Shown here: positions 24,403 to 31,482 of the stretch, piece by piece
How the letters are laid out: each line of letters starts with the position of its first letter
Numbering within the stretch: position 1 is the stretch's first letter
Assembly (NCBI GenBank): GCA_965214975.1
Contig: OZ244055.1
Coordinates: forward strand, 1,736,001-1,800,000
Length of the DNA stretch: 64,000 nt
Direction: 5' to 3'
Source: JAJEBT01 sp965214975
Lineage (GTDB): Bacteria; Pseudomonadota; Alphaproteobacteria; MPNO01; UBA830
Program-made: the position numbers and the translations under genes
Notes under the pieces: generated by a model
Database searches by the model: none
The model's input: the letters and a program-made list of their open reading frames with translations, nothing else
Told to the model about the DNA's origin: nothing

Positions 24403-26349
24403 TCACGAGAACAGGAGGCTGAGTTCCGGAACCGCGATCAGGAGAACCGTGACCGCGAGCATGATCGCCGCGAAGGGGGCGGCCCCGAGAAAGATCTGGT
24501 TGAGCGTGATGCGATCGTCCCCGAGCGTCGACTTGACGACGTAGCAGGTGATCCCGAGAGGCGGCGTGAGAAGCCCGATCTCGACCGCGATCACGGTGAC
24601 GATCCCGAACCAGATCGGGTCGCCGCCGAACTGCGCCAGCACCGGAAGCGCCAGCGGCAGCACGATCAGCATGATCGAGATCGAATCGAGGATCATGCCG
24701 AGCAGGATCAGGAGAACGACGTAGAGCGCGATGAAGCCCGCGAAGCCCAGCCCCGTGGAACCGATGAAGTCGCCGGTCTGCTGCGGCAGGCCCGAAAGCG
24801 CGAGCATCCGGGCGTAGATGTTCGCGGCCAGGACCAGGAACAGGATGGAGACCGTGATGTGGCCGGTCTCGACGAGAACCCCCCACAGGGTCTTCCAGTC
24901 GAGCCGGCGCCGCGCGAGGCCGATGAGGAGCGCGCCGGCCGCGCCGGCCGCGCCGGCCTCCGTGGGCGTGAGCACGCCGCCGTAGATCCCTCCGATCACC
25001 AGCGTCACGAGAACGAGGATCGGCAGCAGCTTGAGGGCCGCCGTCCCGGCCGGAACCGCGGATCCGCCGTCGTCCGGGGGAGCGCCGATCCAGTGCGGCC
25101 GCCATGTCGCCATGGCGAGGATCAGCAGCGCGAAGGCCCCCGCGAGGATCAGCCCGGGGACGATGGCGGCGACGAACAGGATCCCGACCGACTGCTCCGC
25201 GAGAAACCCGTAGACGATCAGCAGGAGGCTCGGAGGGATCAGCATGCCGAGCACCGACGATCCGGCGACGACGCCGACCGCGAAGCGCGGCGTGTAGCCG
25301 TGGGACATCATCTCGGGCGCCGCCACCCGCGTGAACACCGCCGCCGACGCGATCGAGGAGCCGGTGATCGCGGCGAACACCGCGTTCGCCGCGACCGTCG
25401 CGATGCCCAGGCCGCCGCGCAGCCTGCGCAGCATCTGCCGCGCGACCTCGAAGGTCTCCTTGCCCATGTCGGATTCGCTGACCAGCAGCCCCATGAGCAC
25501 GAACAGCGGCACGACGCCGAAGAAGTAGTTTCTCAGATACTCCGAAGCCGCGAGCGCGAGCGTGCGTTCGGCGACGACGGTGTCGCCCTTCATGAGCCAG
25601 ATGCCGACGAAGCCCAGCGTCATCAGCGCGAGGCCGATCGGCATGCCGGCGTAGATCAGCGCCAGCATGCCCGCGATCGAGAGAATGCCGATCTGCACGT
25701 TGCCGAGCTCGGCGAAGGAGACCAGGTGGAGACCCGCCGCGAACGCGGCGAGCGTCAGGAGCCAGCCCCAGCCCCGGGGCCGGGAGGCCGGCGCGGGCGC
25801 GCGGAGCGCGGCGGCGCCCGCGGCCGCCTCGCGCACGAACTGCACCGCGAACTCGAGAGCCGTCGCCGCGCAGCCGGCGACGACGATGAGCTTGAACGGC
25901 CAGACGATGAAGGAGAAGTCGCCGGGGACGCCGGCGACCTCGTTCTCCCCCCACGCCTCGACGAAGCCGGGCCAGACCCCGGCCGTCACGACGACGAAGA
26001 CGACGGCGCCGACGAGGCTGAAGACGGCGCGGAAGGTCAGCCCCGCGAAAGGCCGGCGGGCGTCGAGCCAGTCGAGCACCAGCTCGGCGCGGGTGAAGCG
26101 CCCGGCCTGGAGCGTGCCGGCGAGCTGGAGGTAGACGGTCCCGACGATCGAGTAGCCGACGATTTCCGCGACGCCCCGGATCGGCGCGGCCAGCAGGTTC
26201 CGCGCCGCGATGTCGGCGCAGATCAGGAACATCAGCCCGAAGATCCAGATCGTCCCGACCCTGGTCATCAGGCCGGTGCAGTCCGTGAACGCGGACACGG
26301 ACCGCCCGAGGAGCCTCCCGACGCCCGCCGCGCCGTCCGGCGCCGTCAC
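24403..26349 (-). CDS. TRAP transporter fused DctQ-DctM permease
   Basis: The membrane part of a TRAP transporter that takes up organic acids or similar solutes using an ion gradient. The product has 648 residues: an N-terminal DctQ-like part of four helices (about residues 25-190, with ICADIAARNL and GTLQAGRFTRAELVLDWL), a linker, and the large DctM part (from about residue 215) with GMPIGLALMTLGFVGIWL, the AAITGSSIASAAVF and SSVLGMLIPPSLLLIVYG blocks, and LLTPPLGITCYVVKS near the end. Fusion of the two subunits is common. It starts 21 bases after dctP. The solute is not predictable. Confidence 0.92.
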   Translation of the reverse strand: MTAPDGAAGVGRLLGRSVSAFTDCTGLMTRVGTIWIFGLMFLICADIAARNLLAAPIRGVAEIVGYSIVGTVYLQLAGTLQAGRFTRAELVLDWLDARRPFAGLTFRAVFSLVGAVVFVVVTAGVWPGFVEAWGENEVAGVPGDFSFIVWPFKLIVVAGCAATALEFAVQFVREAAAGAAALRAPAPASRPRGWGWLLTLAAFAAGLHLVSFAELGNVQIGILSIAGMLALIYAGMPIGLALMTLGFVGIWLMKGDTVVAERTLALAASEYLRNYFFGVVPLFVLMGLLVSESDMGKETFEVARQMLRRLRGGLGIATVAANAVFAAITGSSIASAAVFTRVAAPEMMSHGYTPRFAVGVVAGSSVLGMLIPPSLLLIVYGFLAEQSVGILFVAAIVPGLILAGAFALLILAMATWRPHWIGAPPDDGGSAVPAGTAALKLLPILVLVTLVIGGIYGGVLTPTEAGAAGAAGALLIGLARRRLDWKTLWGVLVETGHITVSILFLVLAANIYARMLALSGLPQQTGDFIGSTGLGFAGFIALYVVLLILLGMILDSISIMLIVLPLALPVLAQFGGDPIWFGIVTVIAVEIGLLTPPLGITCYVVKSTLGDDRITLNQIFLGAAPFAAIMLAVTVLLIAVPELSLLFS

Positions 26350-26370
26350 CGGCGCCGCTCCGGGACGGGG

Positions 26371-27438
26371 CTAGAGCCCCCGGTCCCAGTCGCGGAGCGG
26401 CTGGCCGCCGCGGTCGCGCACGCCCTGCATGAACGCCTTCATCACCGCTCCGGCGGGGACTCCCTTGGCCGCGTTCGCGCGCACCCACTCGCCGGCGATG
26501 TCGGGCATGGTCTCCGCCCATTTCCGGCGCTCGGCCGCGGGCAGCGTGGTCACGACGGCGCCCTGCTTGGCCATGAGGCCGAGGAACTTGTCGGCGTTCC
26601 TCTTGACGATGCCGCCCTGCACGCGGGCGTATTCGGCGCCGAGCTTGGTGAAGATGTCGCGCATGTAGGCCGGCATCGCGTTCCAGGTGTCCTTGTTGAT
26701 GGTGAGGGCGCCCGAGATCGGCCCGCCCATGTCGACGACGGTCACGTACTTGCCCACCTCGTGCAGCTTGAACGGGAACATGCCGGTGGTGATCACGATG
26801 CCGCCGTCGGTGATGCCGGTCTTGACGCCGTTGTAGTAGACCGGCAGGCCGCCGTCGATGCCGACCGCGCCCGTGCCCTTGAGCCACGACGCGACGGCGC
26901 CCGGCGTGTAGAGCTTCCTGCCCTTGAGATCCGCGAGCGACTTGAGCGGGAACTTGCTGAACACGTTGTAGGTGTCGGCGACCTGCACGCCCAGGAACAC
27001 CTGGTTGTGCTTGTCCCAGGCCGCGTTCATCGCCGGCACGTCGCGATGGAGATCCTCGCCGATCCCGATCAGGGCGTCGATGTCGCCGGTGGCGAAGGGC
27101 GCGTAGAACGTGACGTTCATGAGAGGCATCTTCGCCGGTTCCCAGAGCGTGCCGACCCAGCCGATGTCGGCGAGGCCGTTCTCGACGCCCTCGAGCGTGT
27201 TCTTGAAGTTGTACAGCGCGCCGGCATAGGCCTCCGTCCACTGGATGCTGTCGCCCTTGCCGGCCGCGGCGACGCGTTTCGCCGATTCGGGCACCACCAG
27301 ATTCTTGATGGTCGCCACCCAGGGGATGATCGGGGGATGGCTGGATCCCGCCGTCAGCTTGTAGACCTTCGCCGAAAGCGGCGAGGACAGCATCGCCACC
27401 CCGCACGCCACCGCACACACGCTCAGAAACCTGTACAT
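26371..27438 (-). CDS. TRAP transporter solute-binding protein DctP
   Basis: The periplasmic binding protein that delivers solute to the adjacent TRAP permease. The product has 355 residues with a signal peptide at the N-terminus (FLSVCAVACGVAMLSSPLSAK). The body has typical DctP features: the KLTAGSSHPP strand, GVENGLADIGWVGT, the VADTYNVFSKFPLKSLADLKGRKLYTPG region that carries the usual carboxylate contact, and the C-terminal helices. The start is supported by GAGGAGG seven bases upstream. It is the first gene of the run dctP-dctQM-fni-NUDIX. Confidence 0.9.
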   Translation of the reverse strand: MYRFLSVCAVACGVAMLSSPLSAKVYKLTAGSSHPPIIPWVATIKNLVVPESAKRVAAAGKGDSIQWTEAYAGALYNFKNTLEGVENGLADIGWVGTLWEPAKMPLMNVTFYAPFATGDIDALIGIGEDLHRDVPAMNAAWDKHNQVFLGVQVADTYNVFSKFPLKSLADLKGRKLYTPGAVASWLKGTGAVGIDGGLPVYYNGVKTGITDGGIVITTGMFPFKLHEVGKYVTVVDMGGPISGALTINKDTWNAMPAYMRDIFTKLGAEYARVQGGIVKRNADKFLGLMAKQGAVVTTLPAAERRKWAETMPDIAGEWVRANAAKGVPAGAVMKAFMQGVRDRGGQPLRDWDRGL

Positions 27439-27935
27439 CGCACGTCCTCCTCATGGATTTCGGGACCGCTCTCGCGGAACAGGATGCCCCGGCGACCCGG
27501 CGACGCGCCCATACTACCGGCGAACCGGCACCGGACAACCCGGACGCTTCGGGCGCCGGAACCGCCCCTCCGTCGACAGGCCGGTCCGGAGATCCCGGCG
27601 GCCGACCCGGAGGCCGCCGCCCGGCAAGCGCGGCCAGCGCCATCCGACGGCGCGGGCCGCGTCCGGCGAAGCGGCCGGAACCCGGGCGATGGCGACGTCC
27701 GACCGTCGCATCCCGCCGCATGCGTCCATGCGGCTCCGCGAGGCGGACCGCCGCGCCGGCGGACGGGAAGCCGTCGCGTGCGCCCTCGAAGAAGGGGGTC
27801 CGGCATCCGCCCGGAGGCCCGTGCCGCCATGGCCGACCGAAGCGTCGGCGGGAGGCCGGGTCGAAGCGCCGACCGTCTCCGTCGGAGACTCGAAGTCGGA
27901 GACTCGAACCGCCGACCGGACCCGGCACGGTCCTG
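27439..27935. other. Divergent gene-free stretch before the NHLM operon
   Basis: About 500 bases without a supportable gene between dctP (minus) and the NHLM export operon (plus). No leader-peptide gene is present here on either strand, although exporters of this type often have one adjacent. It holds the tandem repeat listed separately. Confidence 0.5.
27881..27908. repeat. Perfect 14-bp tandem repeat upstream of the NHLM operon
   Basis: GTCGGAGACTCGAA occurs twice in direct succession at 27881-27894 and 27895-27908. The repeat ends 28 bases before the putative -35 box of the NHLM export operon. The arrangement as adjacent identical half-sites on about 1.3 helical turns suggests a possible activator or repressor site, but it could be a random duplication. 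Confidence 0.6.
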
Positions 27936-27964
27936 TTGCGGGAACCCCTTGGCTTGACTAGAGT
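27936..27964 (+). promoter_or_regulatory. Probable promoter of the NHLM export operon
   Basis: TTGCGG (27936-27941) with a 17-base spacer and TAGAGT (27959-27964), about 80 bases before the GTG start of the HlyD-like gene. An overlapping TTGACT (27954-27959) could be an alternative -35 box, but its -10 partner (AATCCG) is poor. Confidence 0.4.
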
Positions 27965-28044
27965 CCTTCCGTGACGAATCCGGCCTGTCTCCTTCGGCTC
28001 CAAGCTGCCGCCGAGCAGGACGGGAACAGGCAGGACGGAAAACA

Positions 28045-29295
28045 GTGGCACAGACCCAGATCTTCCGCCAGGCGGCTCTGGACCGTCTCTCGCGCCCCGA
28101 ACTGTTCGACCGCGCGCTGTTCGTGACGACGCCCAAGGGCTGGCTCGCGCTCGCGACGCTGGTCGCGGCCGCCGTCGCGGTCGGGGTGTGGTCGTTCCAG
28201 GGAACGGTCTCGACCTACGTGAACGCGAACGGAATCCTCCTGAGCCGCGACGGCACGCTCGTCGACGCGGTTTCCCCGGGCGTGGGCACGCTGACCCGCA
28301 TCGTCCCCGCCGAGCACGAGGTGGTGGAGAAAGGCGCGGTGGTGGCGGAAATCACGAACCGCGAGCTGGTCGAGCGCCGACGCAGCGCGGCCGCGCTCGT
28401 CGAGGAACGGCAGCGGGCGGTCGACGACTTCGAGGCGGCGACGACGGCCGAGGACGCCGTGATCGGGAGCAATCTCGAGCGCCAGCGCGACCGCCTCGCG
28501 CAGCGGGAGGCGAGTTCGCGCCGGCTGGTCGAGGCGGCGCGCGAGCGCCTCGCGGACTACCGCCGGCTGTTCGGCGAGCGCGTCGTCACCCGGGCGGTCG
28601 TCGACCGCAGCCAGCAGACCCTCGACCGGACCGAGCAGGAACTGTTCGCCGTGCTGCGGGAACGCGACACGCTGGAGGCCACGGAACTGCGCCGCCGGAA
28701 CGAGCGCCGGCTCCGCCTCACGGAGATGGCGACGCGCGTCGACGCGGCCAAGCGCCGGGTCCGCGAGATCGACAGCCAGCTCGAGACCCAGCACGTGGAA
28801 GCGCCCGCGTCGGGACGGGTGACCGAGATCAAGGCCCCGATCGGCGCCGTGCTGCGCGCCGGCCAGCCGGTGCTCAGCATCAAGACCGGCGCGGACAGCC
28901 TCGAGGTCCTGATGTACATTCCTCCGGCCGACGGCAAGAGGGTCGAGCCGGGGATGGACGTCCTGGTGTCGCCGGTCACGCATCCCCGCAAGGAGTTCGG
29001 CGCGGTCCGCGGCAAGGTCCGTAGCGTGTCGGCGTTCCCGGTCAGCATCGAGGGCATGATGTCGGTCCTGCAGAACCGCAGCCTCGCCCGCAGCTTCTCG
29101 GATTCCGGGCCGCCCTATGCCGGCCGGGTGGCGCTGGTGGCCGATCCGTCCACGGCGAGCGGGGTTGCGTGGACCTCTCCCAAAGGCGCCGGCGAGACGC
29201 TCAGCTCGGGCACGCTCGCCGGGTCCGAGATCAAGGTCGACAGCGCGCCCCCGATCACGCTGGTGGTGCCGCTGCTCAGGGAGCTTGGTTTTTGA
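28045..29295 (+). CDS. NHLM-type HlyD family secretion protein
   Basis: The periplasmic adaptor of a three-part peptide exporter of the NHLM type (TIGR03794 family). The product has 416 residues. It has a short cytoplasmic N-terminus beginning IFRQAALDRLSRPELFD, one membrane helix (about residues 32-51), a lipoyl-like half (VDAVSPGVGTLTRIVPAEHEVVEKGAVVAEI), a long coiled coil (about residues 110-250) and the return half (VEAPASGRVTEIKAPIGAVLRAGQPVLSI). The GTG at 28045 was chosen from the family's N-terminus. The next gene starts inside its stop codon. Adjacent genes encode the two matching ABC transporters, so the assignment to an NHLM system is firm. Confidence 0.92.
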   Translation: MAQTQIFRQAALDRLSRPELFDRALFVTTPKGWLALATLVAAAVAVGVWSFQGTVSTYVNANGILLSRDGTLVDAVSPGVGTLTRIVPAEHEVVEKGAVVAEITNRELVERRRSAAALVEERQRAVDDFEAATTAEDAVIGSNLERQRDRLAQREASSRRLVEAARERLADYRRLFGERVVTRAVVDRSQQTLDRTEQELFAVLRERDTLEATELRRRNERRLRLTEMATRVDAAKRRVREIDSQLETQHVEAPASGRVTEIKAPIGAVLRAGQPVLSIKTGADSLEVLMYIPPADGKRVEPGMDVLVSPVTHPRKEFGAVRGKVRSVSAFPVSIEGMMSVLQNRSLARSFSDSGPPYAGRVALVADPSTASGVAWTSPKGAGETLSSGTLAGSEIKVDSAPPITLVVPLLRELGF

Positions 29296-31478
29296 CCGAT
29301 CCGCTCGACGCCAACGTCAGCCGCCGGAGGGGCGGCCGGCACCCGGTGCCGACCGTCCTGCAGATGGGGGCGACGGAATGCGGCGCCGCCTGCCTCGGAA
29401 TGATTCTCGCCCATCACGGACGCTGGGTTCCGCTCGAGGAGCTCCGGGTCCGCTGCGGAATCTCGCGCGACGGCAGCAAGGCGGTCAGCATGCTGCGCGC
29501 GGCGCGCGAGTACGGGCTCCTCGCCAGCGGCTACCGGCGCGACCCCAACCGCATGTTCGATCTCCGCTTCCCGATCATCGTGTTCTGGAGATTCAACCAC
29601 TTCATCGTGGTCGAGGGGGTTCGCGGCAAGAAGGTCTACGTCAACGACCCCGCCCACGGGCCGCAGACGATCTCTTGGCAGGAATTCGACGCCGGTTTCA
29701 CCGGCGTGTGCCTCGCCTTCGCGCCGGGCCCCGCATTCACCCCGGGGGGCAGCCGGCCGTCGGTCGCGCGCAGCCTGCTCGACCGCCTCGGCAAGACGCT
29801 GTCGCCCCTGTCCTTCGTGGTTCTGGCGACGCTGCTGCTCGCGGTGCCCGGGCTCGCCATCCCCACCGTCTCCAAGGTCTTCGTGGACGACGTGCTGATT
29901 CCGCAGTCGGGCGCGCTGGTCGGCGCGCTGCTGATCGGCCTCGCCGTCGCCGCCCTCCTGCAGGGCGCCCTCACCTGGCTCCAGCAGCTCTGTCTCGCCC
30001 GCATGGAGATCAAGCTCTCGCTGGTCATGACGTCATGGTTCTTCCGCCATCTGATGACGCTGCCGATGGCGTTCTTCGGCCAGCGCTTCGCCGGCGACAT
30101 CAGCGAACGGGTGACGTCGAACGACACCGTCGCGCGGCTGATCTCCGGCGAGCTCGCGACCAGCATGGTCAACATGCTGACGATGTCGATCTACGCCGTC
30201 GTGCTGTTCTCCTACGACGCGGTCCTCGCCCTGGTCGCGGTCGTGATGGTCATGCTCAACCTCGTGGTGCTGCGGCTGGTCTCGAAGGCGCGCGAGAACG
30301 GCAACCGCCGCATGCTCAACGAGCACGCCAAGGTGATCGGCACCTCGGTCGGCGGCATCCAGATGATCGAGACGCTCAAATCCAACGGCACCGAGAACGA
30401 CTTCTTCCAGCGGTGGTCGGGCATGCACGCCAACGTGCTCAACGCGCAGCAGCAACTGGGCCTGATGACGAACCTCCTGAACGTCGTCCCGCCCCTGCTG
30501 TCCGCCCTCACCACCATCGCCATCCTCGGCCTCGGGGGGCTGCGCATCCTCGAGGGATCGCTCACCATCGGCGGGCTGGTGGCCTTCCAGACGCTGGCGC
30601 GGAGCTTCTTCCAGCCGATCGAGGGCCTGGTCCAGTTCGCCGCCAACCTGCAGACGGTCAAGGGCGACATCGCGCGGCTCGACGACGTGCTCAACTACGA
30701 GCCGGAACCGCGCGCCATCCAGGCGATGACCAAGCCGCAGGAGGAAGCTCCGGCGCCGGCGCGCGGCTTCATCGAGTTCGACCGGGTGACCTTCGGCTAC
30801 AACGCCCAGGAGCCGCCGCTGATCGAGGATCTCAGCCTGTCGATCAGCCCCGGCCAGCGCGTGGCGCTCGTCGGCCGATCGGGAAGCGGCAAGTCGACCC
30901 TGGGCCGGCTGGTGGCGGGGCTGCTCACGCCGTGGTCGGGCCGGGTGCTGGTGGACGGGATGCCGGTCGAGGAGATTCCGCTCGACCATCTCGCCGGCAT
31001 CGTGTCCTACGTCGACCAGGAGATCGTGCTGTTCGAGGCCACCGTGCACGACAACGTGACCCTGTGGAATCCGGCGATCTCGCAGCGCGACGTGACCGAG
31101 GCCCTGCGCGACGCCGTTCTCCACGAGGAGATCAGCGGACGGCCGGGCAAGTTCGATTCGCTGGTCGAGGAGAACGGCCGCAACCTCAGCGGCGGCCAGC
31201 GCCAGCGTCTCGAGATCGCCCGCGCGCTCGCGCCGGATCCGGCCGTGCTGGTGCTCGACGAGGCGTCCGCCGCGCTCGATCCGGTGACCGAGATGGAGAT
31301 CGACGACAACCTGCGCCGCCGCGGACGCACCTGCCTGATCATCGCCCACCGGCTCAGCACCATCCGCGACGCCGACAAGATCATCGTTCTCGACCGCGGC
31401 CAGGTGGTCCAGCAGGGCCGGCACGAAAACCTGATCGTCGAGGACGGCCTCTACCGCACCCTGATCACCTCGAGCTGA
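29292..31478 (+). CDS. NHLM-type ABC transporter with C39 peptidase domain
   Basis: A peptidase-containing ABC transporter (TIGR03796 type) that cuts the leader after a double glycine and exports the core peptide. The product has 728 residues. The N-terminal C39 domain has oxyanion Gln24, nucleophile Cys30 (TECGAAC), His103 (FNHFIVVEG) and Asp119 (VNDPAHG), so it looks active. Six membrane helices follow (about 165-440), then the ATPase with Walker A VGRSGSGKS, signature NLSGGQRQRLEIARAL and Walker B VLVLDEASAALD. The start is TTG at 29292, overlapping the stop of the HlyD-like gene, which implies coupled translation. Its natural substrate is most likely the VAGG-containing precursor encoded at 2139-2537. 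Confidence 0.93.
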   Translation: MTDPLDANVSRRRGGRHPVPTVLQMGATECGAACLGMILAHHGRWVPLEELRVRCGISRDGSKAVSMLRAAREYGLLASGYRRDPNRMFDLRFPIIVFWRFNHFIVVEGVRGKKVYVNDPAHGPQTISWQEFDAGFTGVCLAFAPGPAFTPGGSRPSVARSLLDRLGKTLSPLSFVVLATLLLAVPGLAIPTVSKVFVDDVLIPQSGALVGALLIGLAVAALLQGALTWLQQLCLARMEIKLSLVMTSWFFRHLMTLPMAFFGQRFAGDISERVTSNDTVARLISGELATSMVNMLTMSIYAVVLFSYDAVLALVAVVMVMLNLVVLRLVSKARENGNRRMLNEHAKVIGTSVGGIQMIETLKSNGTENDFFQRWSGMHANVLNAQQQLGLMTNLLNVVPPLLSALTTIAILGLGGLRILEGSLTIGGLVAFQTLARSFFQPIEGLVQFAANLQTVKGDIARLDDVLNYEPEPRAIQAMTKPQEEAPAPARGFIEFDRVTFGYNAQEPPLIEDLSLSISPGQRVALVGRSGSGKSTLGRLVAGLLTPWSGRVLVDGMPVEEIPLDHLAGIVSYVDQEIVLFEATVHDNVTLWNPAISQRDVTEALRDAVLHEEISGRPGKFDSLVEENGRNLSGGQRQRLEIARALAPDPAVLVLDEASAALDPVTEMEIDDNLRRRGRTCLIIAHRLSTIRDADKIIVLDRGQVVQQGRHENLIVEDGLYRTLITSS

Positions 31479-31482
31479 CCCG

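Noticed and set aside
27439..27935. A possible precursor gene directly upstream of the NHLM exporter
   Set aside because: Both strands were read for the NHLP leader pattern (DPxFRxxL, then LPxGxxVxVV, then GG); none was found.
23348..28051. A single 1567-codon minus-strand open frame
   Set aside because: It contains fni as its real end; the rest runs in a shadow frame through dctQM, dctP and gene-free DNA.
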